Source: Flexistipes sp. (GTDB taxonomy: Bacteria > Chrysiogenota > Deferribacteres > Deferribacterales > Flexistipitaceae). From it: 64,000 nucleotides of DNA. Positions within the stretch are counted from its first letter, which is position 1; each line of letters opens with the position of its first letter. Shown piece after piece: positions 38,330 through 47,647 of this stretch. A model generated the notes under the pieces. That model did not search any database. It worked only from the letters and a program-made list of their open reading frames with translations, and had not been told where the DNA came from. The translations under genes and the position numbers were made by a program. The stretch lies in contig NZ_JAXKVW010000005.1 in NCBI RefSeq assembly GCF_036172515.1, positions 1-64,000 on the forward strand, read 5' to 3'.

Positions 38330-39705
38330 TGTTTGGCAAAATTAAGAAAATACATTTTGTTGGTATTGGCGGAATAGGTATGAGCGGGATAGCAGAAGTA
38401 CTTCACAATCTGGGCTTTATTGTGACCGGTTCTGACACCGCCAGAAACTCTACAGTTGAAAGGCTCTCTAATCTCGGGATAGAGGTTATGCAGGGGCACA
38501 GTGCAGATAATGTCGACGGAGCAGATCTTGTCGTATATTCATCAGCCGTTAGATTAGACAACCCTGAGCTTGTCCGGGCAAAAGATAACTATATCCCTGT
38601 AATTAAGAGGGCAGAGATGCTTGCGGAACTTATGCGTATGAAATATTCAATAGTAGTTGCCGGCAGCCACGGCAAAACAACCACCACTTCCATGATTGGA
38701 GAAATCCTGTATTATGCGGATTTTGACCCCACTGTAGTGATAGGTGGCCGCCTTAACAGGGATTACAACAATGCGTTGGTGGGAAAGAGCGAATTTATGG
38801 TTTCCGAAGCCGATGAGAGTGACAGATCTTTTCTAATGCTTTATCCTACTGTTTCTGTGATTACAAATATAGATCTTGAGCATCTGGAGGCCTATGAAGA
38901 TATGGACGATTTGAAAAATGCTTTTATCCGTTTTGCCAACAAGGTTCCTTTTTATGGTGTAAATATTATATGTATCGATGATTTGAATGTAACGGATATC
39001 ATTCCTTATATCGAAAAAAGGTTTACAACTTACGGTTTAAGCGCAAAAGCGGATGTGAGCTGTTATGATATCAAGCGTACAGGTTTTTCCGTATCATTTG
39101 AGGTTTTACTGCACGGTGAGAAGATTGGGAAGGTTAAACTTGCACTGCCCGGTGAACATAATGTTCTTAATGCTTTGGCTGCAATAGCAGTGGGATTTGA
39201 GCTGGAAATACCCTTTGACAGAATTAAGAAAGGGCTGGAAAATTTTCAGGGAGTTCAGAGGAGACTGACTCTGAGACTTGACAGTGATAATGTTAAAGTT
39301 ATTGATGATTACGGTCATCACCCCACGGAAATTTCCACTACCCTTCGGGCAGTAAGGGAAGCTTTTCACGATTACAAGGTGGTTGCTATTTTTCAACCGC
39401 ACAGATATTCCAGAACATCTGCCTTAATGACAGATTTTGCCAAATGTTTTTTTGACGCAGATGAGCTTTATGTGACTGATATTTATGCTGCCAGTGAAGA
39501 TCCGATTGAGAATGTCAACTCAGAGAGACTGGTTGCAGAAATAAAGAAACACGGATTTAAAGATGCGGTTTATATAGAAAAGCCTTCGGATTTCTTACAA
39601 TACATTGATAATTATAAAAATCAGAATACGGTTTTTTTAACACTCGGAGCTGGTGATATTACGAATTTTTCATCCGAACTTGCAAAGGCTTTGGAGGATA
39701 AATGA
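38329..39705 (+). CDS. murC: UDP-MurNAc-L-alanine ligase
   Basis: First Mur ligase. The 458 aa show GIGGIGMSGIAEVLHNLG, ATP-binding GSHGKTTTTSMIGEIL, the substrate-binding EADESDRSFLML, NIDLEHLEAYEDM and C-terminal DDYGHHPTEI with FQPHRYSRT, all MurC hallmarks. Immediately downstream is ddl with a four-base overlap. murB, which often stands between or is fused to these genes, is not here. Confidence 0.97.
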   Translation: MFGKIKKIHFVGIGGIGMSGIAEVLHNLGFIVTGSDTARNSTVERLSNLGIEVMQGHSADNVDGADLVVYSSAVRLDNPELVRAKDNYIPVIKRAEMLAELMRMKYSIVVAGSHGKTTTTSMIGEILYYADFDPTVVIGGRLNRDYNNALVGKSEFMVSEADESDRSFLMLYPTVSVITNIDLEHLEAYEDMDDLKNAFIRFANKVPFYGVNIICIDDLNVTDIIPYIEKRFTTYGLSAKADVSCYDIKRTGFSVSFEVLLHGEKIGKVKLALPGEHNVLNALAAIAVGFELEIPFDRIKKGLENFQGVQRRLTLRLDSDNVKVIDDYGHHPTEISTTLRAVREAFHDYKVVAIFQPHRYSRTSALMTDFAKCFFDADELYVTDIYAASEDPIENVNSERLVAEIKKHGFKDAVYIEKPSDFLQYIDNYKNQNTVFLTLGAGDITNFSSELAKALEDK

Positions 39706-40607
39706 TTGATAAGAACATGAGAATAGTTGTTCTTTACGGCGGTTTTTCAAGTGAAAGAGAAGTTTCACTGACCACCGGTACAGCTATGGGCAATTCATTA
39801 AAAAAGAACGGGTATAAAAATATTATTTTTATGGATATAGGGGATAATTTTTTTAAAGAATTGCTGGAAATAAAACCCGATATTTGTGTTAACGGCTTAC
39901 ACGGTAAATTTGGAGAGGATGGAAAAATTCAGGCTGTTCTGGAATCTCTGAAGATACCGTATACCGGCTCAGGGGTCGCCGCAAGCTGCCTTGCCTTTGA
40001 TAAAGCTTACTCAAAATATATTTTAAGAGGAGCCGGTCTTCCGACAGCCGAATTTATAATTGCATCAAAAGATAACCAAAAGCCTCCTTTTCTGCCGTGT
40101 GTGGTGAAGCCGGCCAGAGAGGGGTCTACAATAGGTATATCAATTGTAAAACAGGAAGGTGAGTATAAAAGAGCTCTGAAGATTGCCGCCCAATATGACG
40201 GCAAAATAGTTGTGGAAAAATTCTTAGACGGAAAAGAGATTACAGTGGGTATTTTAGGAGACAAGGCACTGCCGCCGATCTGGATAAAACCGGAGAGCGG
40301 TTTTTACGACTATGAGTCCAAATACACCAAAGGAAAAACCGAATACCTTTTTAATACAGGGTGCACAGAGAAGGAAACGGCTGAAATTAAAGATACGGCA
40401 CTCAGGGCTTTTAATGCCGCAGGGTGCACAGGATACGGGAGAGTGGATTTTATCTATAAGGAAAACACACCGTATATACTTGAAATAAACACATTGCCGG
40501 GGATGACAGAGACGAGCCTTTTGCCGCAGGCAGCAGCCGAAGCTGGAATAAATTTTGAAGAACTTGTGGAGGAAATACTATACACGAGTGGAGAATTGCA
40601 TGGTTAA
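39702..40607 (+). CDS. ddl: D-alanine--D-alanine ligase
   Basis: ATP-grasp enzyme that forms D-Ala-D-Ala for MurF. The 301 aa contain VLYGGFSSEREVSLTTG, NGLHGKFGEDGKIQAVLE, the PYTGSGVAASCLAFDKAYSK segment, VKPAREGSTIGI and the C-terminal EINTLPGMTETSLLPQAA. Tyr in the PYTGSG to SFDK region and Lys/Glu metal ligands look normal. The start overlaps murC by four bases. Confidence 0.96.
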   Translation: MIDKNMRIVVLYGGFSSEREVSLTTGTAMGNSLKKNGYKNIIFMDIGDNFFKELLEIKPDICVNGLHGKFGEDGKIQAVLESLKIPYTGSGVAASCLAFDKAYSKYILRGAGLPTAEFIIASKDNQKPPFLPCVVKPAREGSTIGISIVKQEGEYKRALKIAAQYDGKIVVEKFLDGKEITVGILGDKALPPIWIKPESGFYDYESKYTKGKTEYLFNTGCTEKETAEIKDTALRAFNAAGCTGYGRVDFIYKENTPYILEINTLPGMTETSLLPQAAAEAGINFEELVEEILYTSGELHG

Positions 40608-41283
40608 ATTTTATCTGAAAGCTGTTTTTATGATTGCAATGTTACTGCTTATCGCTTTTTGGGCTTATCCTAATGTCAAAGAAATGATTTTCAGCTCCGA
40701 TTACTTTGATGTGAAAAATATAGAAATCTCCGGTGTAATCAATGGAAACGGAGAAAGACTTAAAAAAATGTATGAAAAACACCTGGGTGAGAACCTTTTC
40801 AAGTTTGATGTAAGGGCTGAAAAAATAACCAAAGACAAATGGATTGAAAGAGTGGAAATAAAACGTATCTGGCCATCCACGGTAAAAATAATTGTCTATG
40901 AAAATAAGGGGTTATTTACATGTAAAAATGATAGCGAGTGTTTTGTTTACACGTATAACTCCAAAAAAATACAGGTAAAATGCAGTGAGAATGATATGAG
41001 TGTGTTTATGAAAGATACCGTTGGCTCATCCTATTTAGAAAATTTTGCTGAAATCTATAAAAAGGGCTCGCTGAATAATTATAGAAAGATTGTTTTAAAA
41101 GAATCCTATTTCACAATATACAAAGATAGTTATGAAATAAAAGGCTCATACAGTCCTGATGCTTTTTTAAAAGCGTACCGGCTAAAGGACTTTTTGACAG
41201 AGAGATATTCATCCCTTGAATATCTTGATTTAAGAGTGCCTGAGAAAATTTATGTAAAAGGGGTGCTGAATGAAGCAGGATAA
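40600..41283 (+). CDS. ftsQ: Cell division protein FtsQ
   Basis: Bitopic division protein of the FtsQBL complex. The ATG at 40600 (GTGGAG upstream) gives 227 aa and is preferred over the longer frame from 40555. Residues 5-25 form the membrane helix (LKAVFMIAMLLLIAFW). A POTRA domain follows (YFDVKNIEISGVINGNGERL, then KDKWIERVEIKRIWPSTVKI). The C-terminal part is weakly conserved and shows LEYLDLRVPEKIYVKG, as in other FtsQ. It overlaps ddl by 8 nt and ftsA by 14 nt. Confidence 0.88.
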   Translation: MVKFYLKAVFMIAMLLLIAFWAYPNVKEMIFSSDYFDVKNIEISGVINGNGERLKKMYEKHLGENLFKFDVRAEKITKDKWIERVEIKRIWPSTVKIIVYENKGLFTCKNDSECFVYTYNSKKIQVKCSENDMSVFMKDTVGSSYLENFAEIYKKGSLNNYRKIVLKESYFTIYKDSYEIKGSYSPDAFLKAYRLKDFLTERYSSLEYLDLRVPEKIYVKGVLNEAG

Positions 41284-42502
41284 TATTTATGCAGGTTTAG
41301 ATATAGGGACCACTAAAATCTGTGCAGTAATCGGCCGAAAAAATAATGATGACAGTTTGGATATAATCGGCCTTGGTTGTGTGCCGAGCTCCGGTTTAAG
41401 AAAAGGAGTGGTGATTAATATTGACGGTACTGTTAAAGCTATAATTGAGGCTTTAAGAGAAGCCGAAAGAATGGCCGGTGTTCAGGTTAAGAACGTTTGT
41501 GCAGGTATTGCAGGAGGACACGTTAAAAGTTTTAATTCAAGAGGAATAATTGCCGTAAAAAACAGAGAAGTGAGCAGGAAAGATGTGGAAAGAGCCATTG
41601 AATCCGCTTCTGCAGTTGATGTACCTATCGGCAGTGAAGTCCTTCATGTTATTCCTCAGCAGTTTATTCTGGACGGACAAACGGAGATAAAGGACCCGAT
41701 AGGTATGAACGGTGTTAGGCTTGAAGTGGATGTTCATATTGTTACCGGAGCGGTGAGCAGTGCCCAGAATATTTTAAAGAGTTGCGAAAGGGCGGGAATT
41801 TCAGTGGATGATATTGTTCTTGAGCAGCTTGCTTCCAGCGAAGCCGTGTTGTCGGAAGATGAAAAGGAGATAGGTGTATGCCTTATCGATGGAGGAGGCG
41901 GCACGACAGATATGGCTGTTTATAAACGGAATGCGGTTTACCATACAGCTGTTCTTTCCATTGGCGGGAATAATTTTACCAGGGACTTATCTATTGGATT
42001 GAATACACCGGAATCTGAAGCAGAGAAGGTTAAAAAGGAGCACGGTTGTGTCTGGATGGACTTTGTTTCAGAAGATGAAGTCATAAATGTACCTTCAGTG
42101 GGCGGAAGACCTCCCAGAAAAATTTCAAGACCTGTGCTGACCCAAATTCTGCAGGCGAGAAGTGAGGAAATTTTCCAGATGTTTCTGGGAGAACTGCAGA
42201 AAAAGCAGCTTCTTGAAATACTGGGTGCCGGGATTGTGGTAACCGGCGGTATTTCAAACCTTGAGGGGATTGAATATCTGGCCTCTTCAATTTTTGAGGT
42301 ACCGGTCAGGGTAGGCAGGCCTCAGGGCATCGGTGGTTTGACTGATATTGTGGAAAATCCTGTTTATGCAACAGGTGTTGGTCTTACTCTGCATGCTGCC
42401 AAAAAGGGGCACCAACAGGTGAAAATTTCCAGAGGAAGCGATGAGAAAGTATTCAGAAAAGTTCTGGATAGAATGAAAAGCTGGTTTGGAGAGTTTTTCT
42501 AA
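41270..42502 (+). CDS. ftsA: Cell division protein FtsA
   Basis: Actin-like protein that tethers FtsZ to the membrane. The 410 aa include the phosphate-1 loop [14 protein letters not shown], the 1C domain inserted after it, phosphate-2 [15 protein letters not shown], and the adenosine motif [13 protein letters not shown]. The C-terminus ends in an amphipathic, positively charged helix ([16 protein letters not shown]), the membrane-targeting sequence. It is followed by ftsZ after 20 nt. Confidence 0.96.
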   Translation: MKQDNIYAGLDIGTTKICAVIGRKNNDDSLDIIGLGCVPSSGLRKGVVINIDGTVKAIIEALREAERMAGVQVKNVCAGIAGGHVKSFNSRGIIAVKNREVSRKDVERAIESASAVDVPIGSEVLHVIPQQFILDGQTEIKDPIGMNGVRLEVDVHIVTGAVSSAQNILKSCERAGISVDDIVLEQLASSEAVLSEDEKEIGVCLIDGGGGTTDMAVYKRNAVYHTAVLSIGGNNFTRDLSIGLNTPESEAEKVKKEHGCVWMDFVSEDEVINVPSVGGRPPRKISRPVLTQILQARSEEIFQMFLGELQKKQLLEILGAGIVVTGGISNLEGIEYLASSIFEVPVRVGRPQGIGGLTDIVENPVYATGVGLTLHAAKKGHQQVKISRGSDEKVFRKVLDRMKSWFGEFF

Positions 42503-42522
42503 ACTTTACGGGGGTGAATATT

Positions 42523-43656
42523 ATGTTTGAATTTCAGGAAATTGCACAAGGTGCAGTTATTAAGGTAATCGGCGTTGGTGGAGCCGGCGGAAATGCCATC
42601 ACCAACATGATTAAAGCCGGTATTGATGGTGTGGATTTTATTTCTGCTAATACCGATGCTCAGGCTTTGTCTAAAAACAGGGCACCGCTTAAAATTCAGC
42701 TGGGAACACAGCTGACCAAAGGGCTGGGAGCGGGCGGAAATCCCGAAGTGGGAAGAAAGGCCGCTGTTGAGGATGCCGAAGCTATTGAAGATGCACTCAG
42801 GGGCTCAGATCTTGTCTTTATTACTGCCGGAATGGGCGGTGGTACTGGCACCGGTTCAGCTCCTGTTATTGCAAGTATTGCAAAAGACCTGGGGGCGCTA
42901 ACTGTTGCCGTTGTTTCTAAGCCGTTTTACTGGGAAGGAAAACGGAGGAATGAATTTGCAGACCAGGGGATGAAGTTCCTGAAGGAGCATGTGGATACAT
43001 TTATCGTGGTTCCCAATGACAGGCTTCTGGATATTATCGACAAAACCACTTCGTTTCAGGAAGCTTTCAGAATTGCCGATGATGTACTAAGACAGGGTGT
43101 GCAGGGTATCTCGGATACAATTAACAGCGATGGATATATCAATGTGGATTTTGCCGATGTTAAAGCAATTATGAGCTCCCGGGGAATGGCACTTATGGGC
43201 ATAGGTGAAGCATCAGGAGAGAGCAGGGATGAAGAAGCTGCCAAACGTGCACTGATGAGTCCTCTGCTTGCAGATGCCGATATAAGAGGTTCCCAGGGCA
43301 TTCTGATTAATATTACGGGTGGAAGCGATTTGACCATGTTTGAAATCCAGAATATAGCTCAGCTTATCTATGAAAATGCCGGTGAAGATGCTGCAATTTA
43401 CAAAGGTGTGGTTATTGATGAGAATATGGAAGGTAAAATCAAAGTTACTATTGTTGCAACCGGTATAGGCAAGGTTAAGGAAAGTACAAAAACTGTTAAT
43501 CTGGATGAATATGTGAAAAAATCCACGCCTGAGAGTTCATCAATCATTAAAAAGGTCAACAATATAAAGAAAATGGACAGAGGGTTAAAGACGCTGGACG
43601 ATTTTGATGAGGAGGAATTTGAGATTCCCACTTATCTGAGGAAGCAGGCTGATTAA
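42523..43656 (+). CDS. ftsZ: Cell division protein FtsZ
   Basis: Tubulin-like GTPase that builds the Z ring. The frame is open from GTG 42514, but that codon is part of the GGGGTG Shine-Dalgarno, so ATG 42523 is taken (377 aa). The tubulin signature [13 protein letters not shown] is present, with [14 protein letters not shown] and NTDAQAL near the start. A variable linker leads to the conserved C-terminal tail [10 protein letters not shown], which binds FtsA. It is the last core gene of the dcw cluster. Confidence 0.97.
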   Translation: MFEFQEIAQGAVIKVIGVGGAGGNAITNMIKAGIDGVDFISANTDAQALSKNRAPLKIQLGTQLTKGLGAGGNPEVGRKAAVEDAEAIEDALRGSDLVFITAGMGGGTGTGSAPVIASIAKDLGALTVAVVSKPFYWEGKRRNEFADQGMKFLKEHVDTFIVVPNDRLLDIIDKTTSFQEAFRIADDVLRQGVQGISDTINSDGYINVDFADVKAIMSSRGMALMGIGEASGESRDEEAAKRALMSPLLADADIRGSQGILINITGGSDLTMFEIQNIAQLIYENAGEDAAIYKGVVIDENMEGKIKVTIVATGIGKVKESTKTVNLDEYVKKSTPESSSIIKKVNNIKKMDRGLKTLDDFDEEEFEIPTYLRKQAD

Positions 43657-43664
43657 GCGGCAGA

Positions 43665-44726
43665 ATGAGATTTTTGCATGTTGTGAATGTCAGATGGTAC
43701 AATGCTACTGCCTGGTATGCCGTAAATCTTTCAAGAATTTTGAAAGGTTATGGACATGATGTCATTGTCCTCGGTTTACCAGGCACACCCCCGATGGATA
43801 AAGCCGGGCAGTATTCTCTTGAAACTGTCGGACTGGATCTGAATTCGAATAATCCACTGAAAGTTTTTCGTAATATCTGCGAAGTGAATAAGCTTTTAAA
43901 ACGTTTTAATCCTGACGTTGTGAACTGTCACCGCGGGGAGTTTTTCTGGTATTTTGCCTTTAAGAAAGTTCTCGGCAAAAAATCTTTTAAACTTATTCGT
44001 ACAAGGGGCGATACCCGCGAGCCCAAAAAGGGATTTTTTAATTATTTTGTTCACTCTGTTTGCGACAGAATTATTACATCTGCGGAAATTATAAAAAACA
44101 AATATGTGGAAAATCTTGGAGTCAGCCCGTCAAAAATCAGTGTTGTCTACGGAGGGGTTGATGATAAAAAATTTATTTATAGTGAAAAAGGAAGAGCGAG
44201 GGTAAGAGAAGAAATGGGTTTTGGCGAAAAGGATTATGTTGTGGGGATTGTGGGCAGGTTTGATTATGTTAAGGGTCATGAGAATCTGATAAAGGCTGTA
44301 GGCAAGCTTTATTATGCCAAGGGGATGGAGAATATACGTCTTGTTTTGATTGGTTATGAAACTAATCTGTCAAATGAGGATATAAAGAACCTTTTAAAGG
44401 AAAACGGAATCGAAAAAATATCAGTAATAACAGGATACAGGGAAGACATTGCTGACTGTCTGAGTGCATTGGATCTCGGGGTGGTTGCTTCCACCGGTTC
44501 AGAAGCCGTTTGCCGTGTGGCTTTTGAAATTATGGCCGAAGGTATCCCTGTTGTTGCTTCAGATGTCGGGGTTTTACCTGAAATAATTCCTGAAGAAAAT
44601 ATATATTCCAAAAACGATATTGATGGACTGGCGGATAAAATTATGCATCATTCTGATAAAACATTTTTATTTAGTGAAAAAAAATTTTACGAAGATTATA
44701 TGAAAGCTGTTAACAATAATGTTTGA
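43665..44726 (+). CDS. GT4-family glycosyltransferase
   Basis: A 353-aa GT-B fold glycosyltransferase. The N-terminal half begins MRFLHVVNVRWYNATAWYAV and carries VVNCHRGEFFWYFAF. The C-terminal half has the donor site: VGIVGRFDYVKGHENLIKA and GSEAVCRVAFEIMAEGIPVV with the ExxxxxxxE retaining motif, then ASDVGVLPEII. It lies 8 nt after ftsZ and is probably co-transcribed. Acceptor and donor are unknown; an LPS- or capsule-type sugar transfer is likely. It is not a standard dcw member. Confidence 0.88.
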   Translation: MRFLHVVNVRWYNATAWYAVNLSRILKGYGHDVIVLGLPGTPPMDKAGQYSLETVGLDLNSNNPLKVFRNICEVNKLLKRFNPDVVNCHRGEFFWYFAFKKVLGKKSFKLIRTRGDTREPKKGFFNYFVHSVCDRIITSAEIIKNKYVENLGVSPSKISVVYGGVDDKKFIYSEKGRARVREEMGFGEKDYVVGIVGRFDYVKGHENLIKAVGKLYYAKGMENIRLVLIGYETNLSNEDIKNLLKENGIEKISVITGYREDIADCLSALDLGVVASTGSEAVCRVAFEIMAEGIPVVASDVGVLPEIIPEENIYSKNDIDGLADKIMHHSDKTFLFSEKKFYEDYMKAVNNNV

Positions 44727-44743
44727 CTGTGAAAGTGCATATG

Positions 44744-44920
44744 AATGTGGGAGCTTTGAATTATACAAAAACGTCATGCTGAATTTATTTCAGCATCTTG
44801 TATTATCAAGAGTTTATGAGACCCTGTGGCACCAACCTAACAGGTTGGTAAATATGTGGAACACATTAAACAAGTTCAGGGTGACAAATATGGGATTATT
44901 CAAAGCTCTCAATGTGGGAG
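44744..44920. mobile_element. MITE-like element with terminal inverted repeats and target duplication
   Basis: Bases 44751-44760 (GAGCTTTGAA) and 44899-44908 (TTCAAAGCTC) are perfect inverted repeats. AATGTGGGAG occurs at 44744-44753 and again at 44911-44920, a direct repeat of 7-10 bp (its right edge merges with the element) that looks like a target-site duplication. Inside are a GATGCTGAAATAAATTCAGC-type hairpin (44776-44796 region) and a hairpin-tail unit (44830-44867). No transposase frame exists; the short open frame across it is accidental. The matching ends occur again at 58040-58246. Confidence 0.65.
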
Positions 44921-44955
44921 TGAGTGGGAGTGTGAGAGAGCCTGCCGGGTTGTGG

Positions 44956-45528
44956 TTATTTGGAAAGTTTTTTCAGTGATTCTTTAAGAAGGGTTTCAAA
45001 ATCGTCGTAATCGCCTGAAAGTTTTGTCACAATATTTTTACAGTCCTGTCTCTTGTACCCGAGATTTGCCAGAGCACTCAAAACATCCTCGGCTGCAGAG
45101 GCTTTCTGCTCCACCGGTTCAAATACCTCATCAAACTTATCCCTTAACTCCAGTACAATTCTTTCGGCAGTCTTCTTGCCTATTCCCGGAATTGTGGCAA
45201 TGAGTGGATAATCATTGCTCAAAATGGCATCTTTAAGTTTTTGTGTTGATATCCCGGATAACACAGCCAGCGAAAGCTTGGGACCCACTTTGGATACTGT
45301 GTTCAACAGCAAAAAAATCCGTTTTTCCTGCTCATCCAGAAAACCGTATAAATACATACCGTCTTCTCTGATAATAAGATGGGTATAAAGCTTTACAGAG
45401 AATCCGGATTCAGGAAGAGCGGAGAAAGTATTCAGTGCAATCAGAATTTCATAAGCAATGCCGCCGGTTTCCAATACAACCTTACCGGGTTCTTTATGTA
45501 CTAAGGTTCCGGAAATACTATAAAACAT
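44956..45528 (-). CDS. ruvA: Holliday junction DNA helicase subunit RuvA
   Basis: Tetrameric junction-binding protein that loads RuvB. At 190 aa it has an N-terminal OB fold (MFYSISGTLVHKEPGKVVLE, LYTHLIIREDGMYLYGF), the helix-hairpin-helix region with IPGIGKKTAERIVLEL, and a C-terminal three-helix domain (EDVLSALANLGYKRQD). It overlaps ruvC by 11 nt. ruvB is not adjacent. Confidence 0.95.
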   Translation of the reverse strand: MFYSISGTLVHKEPGKVVLETGGIAYEILIALNTFSALPESGFSVKLYTHLIIREDGMYLYGFLDEQEKRIFLLLNTVSKVGPKLSLAVLSGISTQKLKDAILSNDYPLIATIPGIGKKTAERIVLELRDKFDEVFEPVEQKASAAEDVLSALANLGYKRQDCKNIVTKLSGDYDDFETLLKESLKKLSK

Positions 45529-46009
45529 TGTATTTTCCTGTTAAACTCAGTCCGAGGCAAATCCCGCAGGCTAAAGCATCCGTTGCATCAAGAGGGATCT
45601 TTTTGTCAAATGTTTTACCCAAGTGAAGTTCCACCAGTTTTTTTACCTGATGTTTATCGGCTTTGCCGTATCCCACAACAGATTTTTTTATCTGCAATGC
45701 GGTGAATTCAAACATTTCAACGTTGCATCCCAACAAGGTGGCAATTATGGCTCCTCGTGTCTGTCCCAATAGAATTGCACTTTTTACATTTACCGAATAG
45801 AAAATATCTTCCACAGCAGCATACTCAGGTTTATATTCAGTGTAAAGGTTCTGCAGTGAGGAGCAAATTGTTTTAAGGCGCTCAGGCAGAGAATTTTTGG
45901 CATTGGTCTTTATTACATAGTGAGAGTTATAAGATATTTTTTTCTCATAAACGTCCAGAATGCCTATACCAGTATTGTTGAGGCCGGGATCTATTCCAAA
46001 GATAATCAA
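45518..46009 (-). CDS. ruvC: Holliday junction resolvase RuvC
   Basis: RNase H-fold endonuclease that resolves Holliday junctions. The 163 aa show the catalytic acids: Asp in IFGIDPGLNNTG, Glu in AAVEDIFYSVN, and the Asp pair in LDATDALACGICL. The basic patch around YGKADKHQVKKLV contacts DNA. The start is TTG (46009), close behind yebC, with a weak Shine-Dalgarno, so it probably relies on coupling. Confidence 0.94.
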   Translation of the reverse strand: MIIFGIDPGLNNTGIGILDVYEKKISYNSHYVIKTNAKNSLPERLKTICSSLQNLYTEYKPEYAAVEDIFYSVNVKSAILLGQTRGAIIATLLGCNVEMFEFTALQIKKSVVGYGKADKHQVKKLVELHLGKTFDKKIPLDATDALACGICLGLSLTGKYNVL

Positions 46010-46011
46010 CG

Positions 46012-46755
46012 TTATTCGTCCTCTAATTCACTGTCATCTATGTCAAAATTTGCATAAACTTCCTGAACGTCATCTAAATCTTCCAGTGCTTCAATAAGGT
46101 TAATGACTTTTTTGGCATTATCCCCTTTTACTTCTATAGTTGTTTTCGGTCTCATGGTTACTTCGGCATATTCGTATGAAATGTTTTCCGACTCAATTGT
46201 CTTTTTTACGTCTTCGTAGTCTGCGGGGTCACAAATTATTTCGTATGAGTCATCACCCGTTTCCACATCTTCGGCACCTGCATCAATAGCCAATGACATT
46301 ATCTGGTCCTCTCCGACGTTGTTAAGGGGGATGCTTATTACACCTTTTTTCTCAAAAATCCAGGAAACACATCCTGCTTCACCCATATTGCCGTTTTTCT
46401 TAGCCATTGTGCTGCGTACTTCAGAAACGGTTCTGTTTTTATTGTCCGTAAGTGCCTGGACAAGTATTGCCACACCTTCCGGACCGTAGCCTTCATACAT
46501 AACGTCCTCAAAGTTTGCTTCGTTACCTTCTCCCGTTCCTTTTTTTATAGCTCTGTCCACATTATCCTTAGGTAAATTAACTGCTTTTGCCTTGTCCAGT
46601 GCCATTCTCAGACGCGGGTTCATTTCAGGATCACCGCCGCCAAGCTTAGCTGCCACGGTTATCTCTTTAGCGACTTTTGTGAAAACCTTCCCTTTTTTTG
46701 CATCCTGAGCCGCTTTACGGTGTTTTATGTTTGCCCATTTACTGTGTCCTGCCAA
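46012..46755 (-). CDS. yebC: YebC/PmpR-family protein (TACO1-like)
   Basis: Conserved 247-aa protein of the YebC family, linked to translation through difficult sequences such as proline stretches and to transcriptional regulation in some species. It begins MAGHSKWANIKHRKAAQDAK, with the middle block GYGPEGVAILVQALTDNKNR and an acidic C-terminus (DDVQEVYANFDID), all typical. The start is TTG, preceded by GGAGGAAAAAA. yebC-ruvC-ruvA is a classical gene order. Confidence 0.95.
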   Translation of the reverse strand: MAGHSKWANIKHRKAAQDAKKGKVFTKVAKEITVAAKLGGGDPEMNPRLRMALDKAKAVNLPKDNVDRAIKKGTGEGNEANFEDVMYEGYGPEGVAILVQALTDNKNRTVSEVRSTMAKKNGNMGEAGCVSWIFEKKGVISIPLNNVGEDQIMSLAIDAGAEDVETGDDSYEIICDPADYEDVKKTIESENISYEYAEVTMRPKTTIEVKGDNAKKVINLIEALEDLDDVQEVYANFDIDDSELEDE

Positions 46756-46856
46756 TTTTTTCCTCCGTTGATATGAACTGAATGTATGCTTATAAGAAAA
46801 TTTAGCTCAAAATTCAAGATATGTTTGTATTATGTTGTAAAAGTATTGAAATGATA

Positions 46857-46891
46857 GAAAAAGCAGCGGCACTTTAAGAAACTGTGCCGCC
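46857..46891 (-). terminator. Terminator after desulforedoxin gene
   Basis: On the minus strand GCGGCAC and GTGCCGC (plus-strand 46884-46890 and 46866-46872) form a 7-bp stem with an 11-nt loop. A T-rich tract follows at 46862-46858. It lies between the desulforedoxin stop and yebC. Confidence 0.75.
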
Positions 46892-46904
46892 GATAATGCA
46901 TGGA

Positions 46905-47024
46905 TTAATCCACTAACACCATTTCTTCTCCGCAACAAACAAGGTCACCGGCTCCATTCTCCAAAACTTCAACTTTGTTACCACATATTTCACAGTAATA
47001 AACTTCTCCCACTTCAGTAGCCAT
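46905..47024 (-). CDS. Desulforedoxin-like protein
   Basis: A 39-aa iron protein. It reads [20 protein letters not shown] and ends [12 protein letters not shown], giving the Cys-x2-Cys plus Cys-Cys pattern that holds one Fe(Cys)4 centre in desulforedoxin and in the N-terminal domain of desulfoferrodoxin. The superoxide-reductase domain is absent. GGAGG precedes the ATG by seven bases, and promoter and terminator flank it, so it is a single-gene unit. It likely shuttles electrons in oxygen defence with the other rubredoxin-type genes in this window. Confidence 0.88.
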   Translation of the reverse strand: MATEVGEVYYCEICGNKVEVLENGAGDLVCCGEEMVLVD

Positions 47025-47069
47025 AATAACCTCCTATATTTTTTTCCCTTTTTAAGGAATTATGTTATA

Positions 47070-47098
47070 ATTTTATATGCAAGTAAAATGTATTGCAA
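47070..47098 (-). promoter_or_regulatory. Promoter for desulforedoxin gene
   Basis: On the minus strand TTGCAA (47098-47093) and TAAAAT (47075-47070) are 17 bases apart, about 45 bases ahead of the start codon. The rest of the 275-base divergent gap up to 47299 shows no other clear feature. Confidence 0.5.
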
Positions 47099-47299
47099 AT
47101 GAATTTTAATTATGGTGGAAAGATTCATTGATATATTATGATTCCTTGACTGCACAAAACAGACCGTATAAAAGAGCTGTATCCTGGAATAAAACATTGC
47201 GGATTTTAAACGTCAAGGCAGAAAAGGGGATGTTGGGTAAAAAATTGGTTGCAATTTTTGTGAAAAAAGAAATATATTCTGCTTTGCAGGAGGAATAAG

Positions 47300-47647
47300 T
47301 TGAAAACTCTACTGATTGTTGACGATGACGACAATATAAGACTGCTGATGCGGGATGAATTCTGTGATCTGAATTACAATGTTATTACAGCCGTAAACGG
47401 TGAAGAAGCTCTGATAAGTTTTAGCGAAGAGGATGTTGATCTCGTTATACTGGATTTGCGCATGCCTAAGCTTGACGGTGTGCAATTCCTGGAGAGAATC
47501 AGAAAAACGAGCAAAGTACCTATTATCATATATACCGCAAATCCCGGTGCTTTCAATGTTGGTGATTATGAAAGTGTTGAAATGCTTACCAAATCTCCCG
47601 ATACCGGAAATCTTTTGAAATTAGTTGAAACAACACTCAATGTTTGA
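47300..47647 (+). CDS. Stand-alone response regulator receiver protein
   Basis: A 115-aa CheY-like receiver with no output domain. The acidic cluster (LLIVDDDDN), phospho-acceptor Asp52 (VILDLRMPKLDG), Thr79 (IIIYTA) and Lys98 (LTKSP) are all in place, so it should be phosphorylated. The start is TTG, with CAGGAGGAA upstream. No histidine kinase is nearby. It runs into birA with an 8-nt overlap. A partner cannot be named. Confidence 0.9.
   Translation: MKTLLIVDDDDNIRLLMRDEFCDLNYNVITAVNGEEALISFSEEDVDLVILDLRMPKLDGVQFLERIRKTSKVPIIIYTANPGAFNVGDYESVEMLTKSPDTGNLLKLVETTLNV

Noticed and set aside
44719-44979. 86-aa open frame after the glycosyltransferase
   Set aside because: It is the translated MITE-like element at 44744-44920; the hairpins and target duplication explain the sequence.
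47146-47172. Possible promoter TTGACT...TATAAA before the receiver gene
   Set aside because: The spacer is only 15 bases, so it is not a convincing sigma-70 promoter.
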